Positions 22,657-32,106 of a stretch of 46,058 nt of DNA are shown piece after piece. A program made the translations under genes and the position numbers. Below the pieces are notes generated by a model. The model ran no database searches, was not told the DNA's origin, and worked only from the letters and a program-made list of their open reading frames with translations. Position 1 is the stretch's first letter. Every line of letters begins with the position of its first letter. The DNA comes from JAUVUV01 sp964548275 (GTDB lineage: Bacteria > Gemmatimonadota > Glassbacteria > GWA2-58-10), in contig CAZJQI010000034.1 in NCBI GenBank assembly GCA_964548275.1, positions 1 through 46,058 of the forward strand, given 5' to 3'.

Positions 22657-23747
22657 TGAAACGACACCTGAACAAGATTACATTTGGTACCCCAGGCTTT
22701 ACTAACACTGGGGTTTCGCTTGTAATCATGGGCGCAGTTATTGCCCTGTTCACGCTCCCCGGATGCAGTAACAAGGACGGGTCGAACATGCAAAAAGACA
22801 AAAAGCCGCCTGTAGTAACAATCGAGGTGGTGAATCCGAAGACAATCGCCAGGATGATTGAGCTAACTGGGTCCGTCGAACCAACCAGTATTGCCCGTAT
22901 AGCTTCTCCTGCCGAAGGACCTGTTCGCAATTGCACGGTCCGGGAAGGAGATCGAGTCAGACAGGGTCAAGTTATCCTTACAATTGGTCGTAAACGGGCA
23001 GCCGAGGCACTGGTGGCCTCGGTACGAGAGGAGTTGGCGCGAGAGGAGGAAGAGGCCCGGAGAATAGAGCAATTAGTGAGTTCAGGCGCGATACCCGGCG
23101 AGCAACTCGATGACGTTAAATTACGTGTTTCCCGTGCCCAAGCGAAATTAAGCCAGGCCAAAGAAAGCATCGAAGACTACCGGATCAAGGCTCCGTGGGC
23201 AGGACTTGTTGCAAAGGTTTTCGTCACGGACGGCGACTTCGTTGCGCCTAGGGTACCCCTGGTAGAAATTTTTAATCCCAAAAGCCTTGTAATCAGATTT
23301 GCTGTCCCGGAGAAATCATCTCCAAACATAAATGCCGGCATTAAACTGCTGGCGAAACTGGATGCCTACCCCAATCGAAATTTTAATGCCATCATCACTC
23401 GAGTGTATCCGGAATTGGATCGCGGCACGCGAACGCGAACCGTGGAAGCGAAAATAGTTGACGATGTGGCGCTTTTCCCTGGTTTGTTCGCGCGGGTATC
23501 GATCGCGATAAAAACGGAACCGAATGCCATCACCATTCCAGAAAACGCCCTTCTGACTAGTCCCCAGGGAGACAAAATCGTTTTCATTGTTGAGAACGAC
23601 AAAACATCTTTGCGAATGGTAAAAACCGGCGTTGAACAGGGACATCGCATTCAGATCCTGGAAGGGATCAAGGCAGGTGAACTTGTTGTAATCTCCGGTA
23701 ATGAGAACCTCAACGACGGCATGAAGATTCAGTTGGTCAAGCCGTAA
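22653..23747 (+). CDS. RND periplasmic adaptor lipoprotein (membrane fusion protein)
   Basis: 364 residues. A lipobox ending at C38 (FTLPGC) follows a hydrophobic stretch, indicating anchoring to the inner membrane facing the periplasm. The barrel-sandwich lipoyl halves (PAEGPVRNCTVREGDRVRQGQ and later IKAPWAGLVAKVFVTDGDFV) flank a coiled-coil hairpin. It links TolC to the RND pump. Four-base overlap with the upstream gene implies coupled translation. Confidence 0.93.
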   Translation: MMKRHLNKITFGTPGFTNTGVSLVIMGAVIALFTLPGCSNKDGSNMQKDKKPPVVTIEVVNPKTIARMIELTGSVEPTSIARIASPAEGPVRNCTVREGDRVRQGQVILTIGRKRAAEALVASVREELAREEEEARRIEQLVSSGAIPGEQLDDVKLRVSRAQAKLSQAKESIEDYRIKAPWAGLVAKVFVTDGDFVAPRVPLVEIFNPKSLVIRFAVPEKSSPNINAGIKLLAKLDAYPNRNFNAIITRVYPELDRGTRTRTVEAKIVDDVALFPGLFARVSIAIKTEPNAITIPENALLTSPQGDKIVFIVENDKTSLRMVKTGVEQGHRIQILEGIKAGELVVISGNENLNDGMKIQLVKP

Positions 23748-23789
23748 CATTCCACCCAAACCGGTTCGCAAGTTGCAAGGTAAGTCTCG

Positions 23790-26700
23790 ATGAAAATCAC
23801 CTCAACCGCCTTAAAACGCCCGGTAGCAGCCACGGTTCTTGCTATTGCCATATTTGCAACCGGCTTCTTCAGCCTTACGCAACTGGATGTCGACTATTTG
23901 CCTGATATCATCTACCCGTTGATCAAGATCCATATCTGGTGGCGTGGTGCTACCCCGGAGGAGATAGAAACCAATATTGCCGAGCCGATCGAGCGTGTGC
24001 TCGCAACGGTGGACAACCTCGATTACCTCGAATCATCCAGCATTGAAGGCAATTATACATTGCAGGTCAACTTCCGTTACGGTGTCGATGTCGAGGAGGC
24101 TTTCCAAGATGTAATCTCGGCCATGGGACGTGTGGCGATAAAGCTTCCTCCTGATATGGATCCACCCGTGATCATCAAGGCCGACCCTTCTCATTTGTAT
24201 ATAATGCAGGTGACAATCTACTCCGACAATCGGGACCTGGTTTGGCTTCGAGAATGGGCTGACAACTGGCTTACTGATCGCCTGACGACAGTGCCTGGAA
24301 ACGCCGGTGTTGAGATTGTGGGTGGGCTGGAAAGAGAGATCCGGGTCCACCTCGACCTGCAACGTCTGTCTGCCTATAAACTGACGCCTGAGAAAATCGG
24401 AAAAATACTTTTCGAAGAGAACCGGGAAATGTTTGCCGGACGGATTACGGTTGAGACTCGCGAGGTAATCGCCAGAACCATGGGCGAGTTCGAAAGCATT
24501 GAGGAAATCGAGAATATCATCGTTGCGCATGGCCTGCATGGCGAAAAAGTTTACCTGAAGGATGTTGCCTCAGTCGAAGATTCGCACGAAGAGATTCGGG
24601 TCATCACCCGCTTTAACGGCAGACCTTGTGTTAAGTTAAATGTCTTGAAGCAGGCGGAGGCCAATACTGTTAAGGTGGCGGCGGCAGTAAAAAAACGTCT
24701 TGATGAATTGCGCCGGGATGTCCCTGATGACGTTCTGTTTGGTTTCGTAGAGAACCAGGGCGACTATATCATGGACTCGATCAAGAGTGTGCGGAACTCC
24801 GCTATCTTGGCCGCTATATTGGTTATCATCGTGATCTATCTCTTCCTGGGGCGCTGGCGCCAGATAATAGTAATGATGGTTGCCCTGCCAATCACATTGC
24901 TGGCCAATTTCTTTGTAATGAAAATAGCCGGGTTCTCAATCAACTTGTTTTCCTTAGGCGGTCTTGTTGTGGCGCTGGGAGTCATTCTTGACAACTCGAT
25001 AGTCGTGCTCGAAAATATTACGCGCCTCAAGGCCGAGGGAAAGACAGATTATACTCTGAGAGCAACCGCTGAGGTCGGCTCGGCAATTATCTCGGCAACC
25101 CTTGTTTTTCTGGCGATTTTCCTGCCGTTCCTATTCATCCCGGGTATGGCCGCATTACTTTTCAAAGAACTTGTGCTGGTGATCGCAGGCATTGTGCTCA
25201 TCTCCCTCGTTATTGCTCTCACGCTCACACCCCTGTTAACTGAACGATTGTTGCGAGCGGAAAGGGCGGATCAACCTTCCCTTGCCCTCAGAGACTTTGA
25301 TTCCCTGATCGGTAAAATAAGAGGCAGTTACTCGCGCCTGTTGCGTCTTTGTTTTCGTGTAAAATGGCTCGTGGTCATTCTCACCGTAAGCATATTTGCC
25401 GCAGGACTATGGCTTGCCACACGTGCGGGTTCCGAGTTCTTGCCCACGGTGGATGACGGCCGAGTGATGGTTAAGGTAAAAATGCCCAGCGGAACCGCTG
25501 TCAGCGAAGTGGACAGAATACTGGCTCAAATTGAGGAAAAGCTCCGGGGAATTCCCGAGATAGAAAGCATTTTCACACTAGCCGGAGGAAAGGTATGGGG
25601 GCTGTACACCTACGAGATTGCCAATGAAGGGGAACTCAATATACAACTCGTGCCCAAAACCAAACGCGGAATATCAACGCAAAAGTTTATCGAGAAGATC
25701 AAACCCCTGGTGAAATCGGTTCCCGCTCCGGGAGGTCAAATTCCCATAATGCGAATGAAAGTAAAGGGCATCCGAAAGATCGGGGAGCAGGAAGTAGAGG
25801 TAAAGGTAAAGGGGACCGAGATCGTTCCCCTGTTTGAATTTGCCAAGAAAGTGGCTGGCAGGCTGAATGAAACCTCGGGCATTACCAATATCAACTTATC
25901 CATGGACATGACAAAGCCGGAGTACAGGATCTACGTTGACAGGACCCGAGCATCCGATATGGGGATCTCCGTTAATAAGGTAGCGTCCACACTTCGGGCA
26001 CTGGTTCACGGGGTCGTGGCCACACAGTACAGAGAGGGCAGCGAGTACTACGATATCCGGGTGATGGTTCCCGAAGCTCGGATTACCAGCAAAACGGACC
26101 TCGAGAACCTCGTTCTCGAAAATGATCGCGGAGAGTTGATCTACCTGTGGGACATTGCTGAAGTGCGTCGGGCGGTTGGGCCGGTGGAAATCGTCAGAGA
26201 GGACCAGGTAAAGCAAGTAAACGTTCGCGCCGACGCAGCGGGTATCAGTGTGGGCGAGGCTGTTGCCAGCGCGGAACAAGTGTTAGTCGATATGGATCGC
26301 CCTACGGACGTTGAATACGAAATGGGTGCTCAGGCGCAGATGATGGCTGAAAACCGACGGACTATGGGCCTTATAATTTGGTTCGCGGCCCTGTTCGCGT
26401 ATGTCGTTTTGGCAATTCAGTTCGAGTCATTCCTGCTACCGCTGCTGATCATGGTGAACGTTCCGTTCGCTTTGGCCGGATCATTTCTGGCGCTTTTCAT
26501 AGCCGGTACTCACATAGGTGTTACCGTGTTGATAGGTCTCGTTGTGATGATGGGCTGCATCACTTCGCAGGGCGTGGTCCTTCTCTCCCTGGCGGAGGAG
26601 TATCGAAAGGACGGACAGAAGCCTTTGGAAGCAATCTTACGCGCAGCTCCTATCCGCGTCCGCCCAATCCTGATGACACAGTTCACAACAGTGGTGGGCT

Positions 26701-26846
26701 TGGTACCCCTGGCCTTGAACCTTGGCGAAGGTGGGGATATGCTCAAGCCGATGGCAATCGCGGTAATCGGAGGGCTTCTGTATTCATTGGCACTTACACT
26801 TATATTCTTGCCTACGGCTTACGCCTTTGTTCGTCGTAAATCGTAG
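23790..26846 (+). CDS. RND-family inner-membrane efflux transporter
   Basis: 1018 residues, full length for the AcrB/CzcA superfamily. The start MKITSTALKRPVAA and hydrophobic segment are typical. Two sets of transmembrane helices surround large periplasmic loops. The TM4 proton-relay motif reads LGVILDNSIVVLENI, one Asp followed by Asn, where AcrB has two Asp; this variant is common in simpler RND pumps. The protein drives drug, lipid or metal export with proton flow. The substrate cannot be told. Weak ribosome site (AAGGTAAG). Confidence 0.95.
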   Translation: MKITSTALKRPVAATVLAIAIFATGFFSLTQLDVDYLPDIIYPLIKIHIWWRGATPEEIETNIAEPIERVLATVDNLDYLESSSIEGNYTLQVNFRYGVDVEEAFQDVISAMGRVAIKLPPDMDPPVIIKADPSHLYIMQVTIYSDNRDLVWLREWADNWLTDRLTTVPGNAGVEIVGGLEREIRVHLDLQRLSAYKLTPEKIGKILFEENREMFAGRITVETREVIARTMGEFESIEEIENIIVAHGLHGEKVYLKDVASVEDSHEEIRVITRFNGRPCVKLNVLKQAEANTVKVAAAVKKRLDELRRDVPDDVLFGFVENQGDYIMDSIKSVRNSAILAAILVIIVIYLFLGRWRQIIVMMVALPITLLANFFVMKIAGFSINLFSLGGLVVALGVILDNSIVVLENITRLKAEGKTDYTLRATAEVGSAIISATLVFLAIFLPFLFIPGMAALLFKELVLVIAGIVLISLVIALTLTPLLTERLLRAERADQPSLALRDFDSLIGKIRGSYSRLLRLCFRVKWLVVILTVSIFAAGLWLATRAGSEFLPTVDDGRVMVKVKMPSGTAVSEVDRILAQIEEKLRGIPEIESIFTLAGGKVWGLYTYEIANEGELNIQLVPKTKRGISTQKFIEKIKPLVKSVPAPGGQIPIMRMKVKGIRKIGEQEVEVKVKGTEIVPLFEFAKKVAGRLNETSGITNINLSMDMTKPEYRIYVDRTRASDMGISVNKVASTLRALVHGVVATQYREGSEYYDIRVMVPEARITSKTDLENLVLENDRGELIYLWDIAEVRRAVGPVEIVREDQVKQVNVRADAAGISVGEAVASAEQVLVDMDRPTDVEYEMGAQAQMMAENRRTMGLIIWFAALFAYVVLAIQFESFLLPLLIMVNVPFALAGSFLALFIAGTHIGVTVLIGLVVMMGCITSQGVVLLSLAEEYRKDGQKPLEAILRAAPIRVRPILMTQFTTVVGLVPLALNLGEGGDMLKPMAIAVIGGLLYSLALTLIFLPTAYAFVRRKS

Positions 26847-26891
26847 GCTTGGGTGGCGCGTCTTTTCCCTGTCATTAAACGGGGGCCGCAT

Positions 26892-27158
26892 TTAATAGGA
26901 AAAATGTAAGTTAAAACCCTCTATATATTTTAAGGTTCTTTCCTGGCTTTGGTTTAAGGTTACGTAGAAGTCTATACTTTTTATATCCTGAAATATTTCG
27001 CCAGTGTCTTGAATTTTGCCAAATTCTCCAGTTATGTGAAACAACCATGATTTTAGAATTAGTTCAAATCCTAGATTGGCCAAATAACCAGCCGAATCGA
27101 AATATCCCAACCCTTGTTTTAAGAGAAGCTTTGCGGTATCTAAATGGTTATATCCAAA
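26892..27158 (-). pseudogene. HEPN-like protein fragment without start
   Basis: The frame is open for 88 codons and reads HLDTAKLLLKQGL, DSAGYLANLGFELILKSWL and HITGEFGKI, a pattern seen in HEPN-type helical domains. A stop precedes it with no ATG, and the C-terminal part (TLKYIEGFNLHFSY) ends where such proteins usually continue. It is probably the remnant of a HEPN or toxin-antitoxin-type gene. The rest of the 400-base gap between the efflux pump and the radical SAM gene shows no gene. A partial HEPN assignment by eye is uncertain. Confidence 0.4.
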
Positions 27159-27246
27159 TTAAGATCATACCGGACCTATTGTCTGTTTGACGATAAGATT
27201 TGGGGATACGGCCAACGTTTCGAATGGAGTGAAAGGAGTAACAAAA

Positions 27247-28188
27247 ATGAAGTCCTATGTTTTCGGGCCTGTGCCTTCACGTCGGCTTGGGCGCTCTCTC
27301 GGTGTGGACCTTATCCCTTTCAAGACATGCACTTACGACTGCATCTATTGTCAACTGGGCCGAACCACTCAGAAGACAATAGAAAGGAAAGAATGGGTTC
27401 CGCTAAATGATGTCCTTCGGCAGTTGCAAGAGAAGCTGTCGACAAAACCGGATTACATTACGCTTTCCGGTTCGGGTGAACCGACACTCTATTCCAGAAT
27501 CGGAGAGCTCATTGCGGGAATCAAGAGTATGACTGAGATTCCTGTCGCCGTACTGACCAATGGATCTTTATTCTGGGACCCGGATGTCAGATCAACGCTT
27601 ATGGAAGCTGATCTGGTGGTGCCTTCATTGGATGCAGGGGATGAGGAGCTTTTCGGTTACATAAACCGTCCTCATGACAGTATCTCATTCGATCAGCTTG
27701 TCGAAGGCCTTCTTAGATTCCGCTACGAATACTCAGGCCAGTACTGGCTGGAAGTGTTTCTTCTGGGAGCGACAACTCCCTTAAACAAAATCGAAAAAAT
27801 AGTTGAGATCACCTCTCGGATCAATCCGGATCGGGTACAGTTAAATACGGTAACTCGTCCACCTGCCGAGGAATTTGCAACTACAATCCCGGATGAACTC
27901 ATGCAACATTTTGCAGAAATGTTTGGCTGCAATGCGGAGGTGGTTGCGGATTACCACGACACGCACCAGCAGAAACAGTTCACCGCCCTTCGTCGGGACG
28001 TACTCGACCTCCTGCGCCGTCGTCCATGTTCGGTGGATGATATTGCACAAGGGCTCGGAATGCATCGAAATGAGGTGGTGAAGTATGTGACAGAGCTGGT
28101 CGAGGAAGGCAGCCTGAACTACGAGCTGAGCAACGGGAAACTTTATTACAAGTACAATACAAGAAAAAGCGATTCCAAAAAGGTCTAA
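27247..28188 (+). CDS. radical SAM protein (COG0731-like) with C-terminal winged-helix segment
   Basis: 313 residues. The radical SAM cluster motif CTYDCIYC (about 29-36) follows the typical VFGPVPSRRLGRSLG start, and LSGSGEPTLYSRIGE completes the SAM site. The family, related to tRNA wyosine synthesis enzymes but widespread in bacteria, is of unknown substrate. The last 60 residues (RRPCSVDDIAQGLGMHRNEV) resemble a winged helix-turn-helix, hinting at nucleic-acid binding. GAAAGGAG precedes the ATG. No obvious partner gene flanks it. Confidence 0.88.
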   Translation: MKSYVFGPVPSRRLGRSLGVDLIPFKTCTYDCIYCQLGRTTQKTIERKEWVPLNDVLRQLQEKLSTKPDYITLSGSGEPTLYSRIGELIAGIKSMTEIPVAVLTNGSLFWDPDVRSTLMEADLVVPSLDAGDEELFGYINRPHDSISFDQLVEGLLRFRYEYSGQYWLEVFLLGATTPLNKIEKIVEITSRINPDRVQLNTVTRPPAEEFATTIPDELMQHFAEMFGCNAEVVADYHDTHQQKQFTALRRDVLDLLRRRPCSVDDIAQGLGMHRNEVVKYVTELVEEGSLNYELSNGKLYYKYNTRKSDSKKV

Positions 28189-28278
28189 CCCGGATTATTC
28201 GTAAATTCTTCGGCCGATTTTCTAAGTTGTTGATTACTAACCAAAAACAGAATAAATCGAGTTAGATAAGTTATTATT

Positions 28279-28418
28279 CTTCTTTTGGTGGCAAAAGAAG
28301 CAAAACCATTTCTTTTATAACTAAAAGAAACAAAAGTTGATTCTGAATCTGTCTCTTTTACTTCGCTTTTTGGAAGGTTGCCTCGTGCTCAGGGTGTGCC
28401 CTGAGCACGAAAGGCATG
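28279..28418. repeat. structured intergenic element, copy 1
   Basis: The order is a 9-bp stem (28279-28287 with 28292-28300), a second 9-bp stem with a TAAC loop (28309-28317 with 28322-28330), CAAAAGTT, a 44-base spacer, a 12-bp perfect stem with a TGTG loop (28383-28394 with 28399-28410), then GGCATGCC. The second stem, the CAAAAGTT, the GCCT before the long stem and the GGCATGCC after it recur at 45868-46024. The stems there have different sequences but still pair perfectly. No coding function is seen. Confidence 0.7.
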
Positions 28419-29010
28419 CCGGATGTCGGAGTATCTATCAGGGCATGGATGGAAATTGTTTATCATCTACACGCTGCCCATTTTATGTACCCCAGCCACG
28501 AGACTTCATTAAGCGTGGGGCGAGACATGCCTGGCCTTATTCGGGCGACCGACCGGTCGCCCTACGTACCTGGAATTATACTTGATTGAATAATTCCAGT
28601 TAAATAAAGGTAATACTACCCTAAAAAGGAACCTGTCATGGGCTCGGGCGATTTATGAATAATTCAGGCTAATTAAAGCTGGAAAGAAAGCTATCTTGGC
28701 CCCCTGAGATAGTCAGACAGAGTTTAGTGTAGTGCTTGGGGTTATATCAGATTCCTGTTCGGAGCCGAGGCCGTAGGCCGAGGTGGAGAACACTGTCGCT
28801 TTGCTCGAGACTGTACAATCACAATATGAGTCCAGTTCAAAGTGGAAGAAAAGCCCAAAGTCGGATTCATGGCTATCACCTGCCCCGGTTTTAAGAGGCC
28901 GGTACCGAGACCGGCGAGACATGGATTCAGATGAAAGACGCCAGAAAATATAATGGCTATATACAATGCTGTAGAGAAGTACGGAAAATATGAAAATGGA
29001 GGGAATAAAG
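28419..29010. other. non-coding accessory gap with hairpins
   Basis: I see no convincing gene here. It holds a perfect 8-bp hairpin (GGGCGACC at 28543-28550 with GGTCGCCC at 28555-28562) and a 6-bp hairpin (GCCGGT at 28898 with ACCGGC ending 28915). Together with the structured element just upstream, this looks like a region of accumulated small repeats. The downstream gene is AT-rich and may have arrived separately. Confidence 0.5.
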
Positions 29011-30429
29011 ATGATTGAAAAAGCAAAAGTATACAGTATCTTTCTTCCTTGTTATTCCTCGAAAAAGGACGGACTTTTAGTAAAATTGCAAGGTGAACTT
29101 GACGATGTAGATTTTGTCGGTTTCGATGAGTTTCCAGATCAAGATGAAGGAAGTATGGGGGGAAGAAAAGAAGCGTATCAAAATATAAGAAGTATGAAAG
29201 ATAAACTAGATGGGATTCTTATATTTGGTGGATATCTCGACCATGAGCTTAACTCATTTGGATTGCCGGTTGTAATGGTAAGGTCTCTCCTTGGAATAGG
29301 AGATTGGGAGAAGGGCATACTCGGTTTTTATGAAGGCGAAAAGGTCTTAACTACTTCTTTATCTGATTTTGATAACTTGCCTCAGACTTCTACATACCGG
29401 CTTGAGAACCTCACTAGTAAGATTGAGCTAATATCCGCTCTAAAGAAAGTTAAAAATTCAAGATTATTAGTAGTGCAGGAACCAGAAATCCTGGGGAATT
29501 ACGACATACCGGGAATGGATTTTCACTCTTCTCTGCCTAAGGATTACAATAAAGTCTACTCGGAAAGACTAAAAGAGATGGGACCAGAAGTGAAAAATGC
29601 GAGTTTGATTGAACTGAATGAAGAGATAAAGAAAGTAGATGAAAGTTATGCAGAGAGAACTGCTGATATGTGGATAGATGAAGCTAAGGAAGTAAGAGAG
29701 ACAAATAGAGAGGAAGTGCTGAAAGTAGCAAGAATGTATGGGGGTATGAAAAGGTTAATGGAAAAATATGATGCAGATGGGATAGCTATCAGAAGTTTGG
29801 TTCCTTGGGTAAGAAAAATGATAAACGCTACACCTTGTCTAGCAAATACTGAGTTAAATAAACAGAATAGAGTTGGAGTATGTGAGGGACTAGTCAATAA
29901 CGCTATTACTGAAATGTTTGGCATCTATATCACAGGAAATCCAAGCTTTGTTGGAGATGTTATTGGTATAGATAGGATTAACGATACAGTCACATTTGCC
30001 CATTGTCAATGTCCGATAAATCCGCATGGAAACGATAAGGTACCTTATGTCATAAGAAGCCATGCTCTGCAGAAGCAGAACGAGATGCTACCGGTTGATT
30101 ATCCTGAAATAGGCCCCAATCTCAGTGCAGTCGTTCAAGTGGAACTTCCTACAGATGAGGTTGTTACAGCGGTGAAATTCAGCCTTTATAACAAGAAAAT
30201 AGGAGTCAGCACTGGCTTAAGTGTTTCAGGAGAGGAATTTTACAGGAATTTTGAGGATATACTTTGCAGGACTAAGCTTGTCATGAAAACTAACACAGAA
30301 GCGTTTGAAAGGAATTATAATACCTCTACTCTCGGAGTTCATAGGAATCTTATTTATGGTGATTATAGGGCGAAGATAAAAGATCTTGCTACCTTGACTG
30401 GCTTTGAGATTGTGGAAGAAGATAAATAA
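29011..30429 (+). CDS. L-fucose/L-arabinose isomerase-like fold protein
   Basis: 472 residues. GGAGG is seven bases before the chosen ATG. The N-terminal half looks like a Rossmann-type fold (KVYSIFLPCYS, GILIFGGYLD). The C-terminal half has GVCEGLVNNAITEMFGIYIT, a Glu followed by GNPSFVGDV and FAHCQCP, as in the fucose isomerase superfamily where an acidic pair and a His bind Mn2+. Function is likely ketose-aldose interconversion of a sugar or derivative. The gene is clearly more AT-rich than the plus-strand runs around it, with different codon use, suggesting transfer. No kinase or aldolase partner is adjacent. Confidence 0.7.
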   Translation: MIEKAKVYSIFLPCYSSKKDGLLVKLQGELDDVDFVGFDEFPDQDEGSMGGRKEAYQNIRSMKDKLDGILIFGGYLDHELNSFGLPVVMVRSLLGIGDWEKGILGFYEGEKVLTTSLSDFDNLPQTSTYRLENLTSKIELISALKKVKNSRLLVVQEPEILGNYDIPGMDFHSSLPKDYNKVYSERLKEMGPEVKNASLIELNEEIKKVDESYAERTADMWIDEAKEVRETNREEVLKVARMYGGMKRLMEKYDADGIAIRSLVPWVRKMINATPCLANTELNKQNRVGVCEGLVNNAITEMFGIYITGNPSFVGDVIGIDRINDTVTFAHCQCPINPHGNDKVPYVIRSHALQKQNEMLPVDYPEIGPNLSAVVQVELPTDEVVTAVKFSLYNKKIGVSTGLSVSGEEFYRNFEDILCRTKLVMKTNTEAFERNYNTSTLGVHRNLIYGDYRAKIKDLATLTGFEIVEEDK

Positions 30430-30544
30430 GATTATTGGTGTATTCACTTGACGCCGGTAGCTGTCAAGCACTTTGAGACAGCATTGACTCACAATTAGAG
30501 AGTATTTTTTCTGTAGAGGTTGTTTTATCTGGAGGAGTAAACCA

Positions 30545-30567
30545 GACCCGTTAAAGAAGAACGGGTC
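30545..30567. other. perfect hairpin downstream of the isomerase-like gene
   Basis: GACCCGTT (30545-30552) pairs with AACGGGTC (30560-30567) around 7 bases. It is followed by AGAATAA. The 12-mer GGGTCAGAATAA recurs near 32002. It may be part of a small mobile repeat. The 300-base gap 30430-30730 shows nothing else. Confidence 0.45.
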
Positions 30568-30730
30568 AGAATAACTGAAAACCAAACCGTGGAAATTCTC
30601 CCTGAAGCCGCTTGAATCCGTCTTGACTTTACGGGGTCACCTCAAAGCCGGATTAGAATAGCTATAAATTTACAGTTTACGTAAAAAATGTTAAAACCTT
30701 TCAGAGATAGAAGAACAGGGGCGATTCTAA

Positions 30731-30892
30731 ATGTTACATATACTCTGCGCATTGTTATTCATAGCCCTCTTTTCCCTGCTGGGAGCAGATGAATTCGTAG
30801 AAATACACGGAATCGTTAAGTCCGAGCGTGGCGAGAAGCTCAAAGGAGCTCATTTTTTAGTTATCGATAAAAATAATTTTCATCTGATTTAG
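30731..30892 (+). CDS. small exported peptide of unknown function
   Basis: 53 residues. A hydrophobic signal-like stretch (HILCALLFIALFSLLGA) precedes a short polar part (EIHGIVKSERGEKLKGAHF). No clear ribosome site stands in front. It lies 15 bases before the DUF4405 gene, the likely next cistron. It could also be the truncated start of a longer carboxypeptidase-regulatory-like protein. Confidence 0.4.
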   Translation: MLHILCALLFIALFSLLGADEFVEIHGIVKSERGEKLKGAHFLVIDKNNFHLI

Positions 30893-30907
30893 CTTGGAGG
30901 TGTTTTG

Positions 30908-31924
30908 ATGAACAAGTCAAAGGCTAACTTCATTATTGATGTCTTGATGTTTATCATTATGATGGCCATGGCCGGCCAAGGCTTCCTGTTAGAATATATT
31001 TTGGTACATGGCAGAGAAGTGCTGGGAAAATACGGCCTTAATGCTGATTTGTATTTCTTTGGTCTGGATCGGCATGGATGGGGGGACATTCATCTCGTTC
31101 TTGGGTTTGTCTTACTCGGTTTGCTTGTCCTGCATATAGTTTTGCATTGGCAAATGATTTCTGTAATGTACCGGAGGTTGATTACCAATTCAAAATCGAG
31201 AAAGATCATCACGCTGCTTTTTATTATGATAAACTTATTGCTGATATTTTTCTTCCTGTTATTCAAACCTGAATTTCGAGAGTTTGAAAGAGGTATGGGT
31301 AGGGGCCGCAATACTCTAGACTTGGAGCATAGTGGCTTTGAAGGGAAGCGAGTGGAAGAACCGGAAACTAAAAGGCAGGAAGTTAATGAGGATCATCAAT
31401 GTGAAGGTGATAGTTCTATTGAAGTCACGGGAAGTTTAACCTTGGGCATGGTATCAAAAACCTACAACGTACCCCTTGATTATCTAATTCAAAAACTCGG
31501 ACTGCCTCCAGAAACATCCTCCGCGGAAAAGCTAGGATCGTTACGCAGAACATACGAGTTTAAAATGAGTGATGTTGAAAAAATTATTCGAGATTATAAA
31601 AAGGGGAAAGAGGGGGCTGAGGCTATGATGGATAAAGAGCATACGGCCCCGTCGAGTAAAAAGGCATCAGAGCCCGGGTCAAAATTAAACAGGGCCGATG
31701 CGGAGCAGGATCGCCAGAGCGGGAGATCGATCGAGATCACGGGCAGGTTAACATTGGGTATGGTATCGAAAACATATAATGTACCCCTTGAGTTTCTTAT
31801 TCAAAAACTCGGACTACCCCAAGGAACATCTTCAGCGGAAAGGCTCGGATGGTTGCGAAGAACATACGGTTTCAGGATGAGCGATGTTGAAAAAATTATA
31901 AGACAATACCATGAGTTACAATAA
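30908..31924 (+). CDS. DUF4405-type membrane protein with duplicated C-terminal helical domain
   Basis: 338 residues. The N-terminal 120 residues hold three to four membrane helices with ordered His (H56, H62, H76, H80: HGWGDIH and HIVLHW), the arrangement of di-heme or quinone-linked DUF4405 proteins. A charged linker leads to two copies of one domain (about 170-230 and 274-334), starting with IEVTGSLTLGMVSKTYNVPL and IEITGRLTLGMVSKTYNVPL. Similar domains occur at the ends of 4Fe-4S membrane proteins. AGCTTGGAGG precedes the ATG. A role in anaerobic electron transfer is likely. Confidence 0.75.
   Translation: MNKSKANFIIDVLMFIIMMAMAGQGFLLEYILVHGREVLGKYGLNADLYFFGLDRHGWGDIHLVLGFVLLGLLVLHIVLHWQMISVMYRRLITNSKSRKIITLLFIMINLLLIFFFLLFKPEFREFERGMGRGRNTLDLEHSGFEGKRVEEPETKRQEVNEDHQCEGDSSIEVTGSLTLGMVSKTYNVPLDYLIQKLGLPPETSSAEKLGSLRRTYEFKMSDVEKIIRDYKKGKEGAEAMMDKEHTAPSSKKASEPGSKLNRADAEQDRQSGRSIEITGRLTLGMVSKTYNVPLEFLIQKLGLPQGTSSAERLGWLRRTYGFRMSDVEKIIRQYHELQ
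31415..31909 (+). repeat. internal duplication of a 61-residue domain
   Basis: Units at 31415-31597 and 31727-31909 encode the two near-identical C-terminal domains of the DUF4405 gene. The protein copies agree at most positions (SKTYNVPL, LIQKLGLP, LRRTY, SDVEKII) while the DNA has diverged at third positions. The duplication is therefore old and kept by selection. Confidence 0.8.
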
Positions 31925-32106
31925 GAAGTTGTCAGGCATATAGGTTAAAGTGGCATGGAGGCTGTTCGCAACTTCGACCTCAATTCCACGATCGGGGTCA
32001 GAATAAACCGTATTCGAGGCGGGCCGGTCAGGGTTTTATTTGCCAGGTCAACCAGGGATTGTAAAAGTTTCACAGAGCTTTTCTCATGATAAAAGGCAAT
32101 TTAGAG

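Noticed and set aside
28785..28955. Possible small gene before the isomerase-like gene
   Set aside because: The frame starts right after a stop, has no ribosome site, and runs through a hairpin; composition is not convincing.
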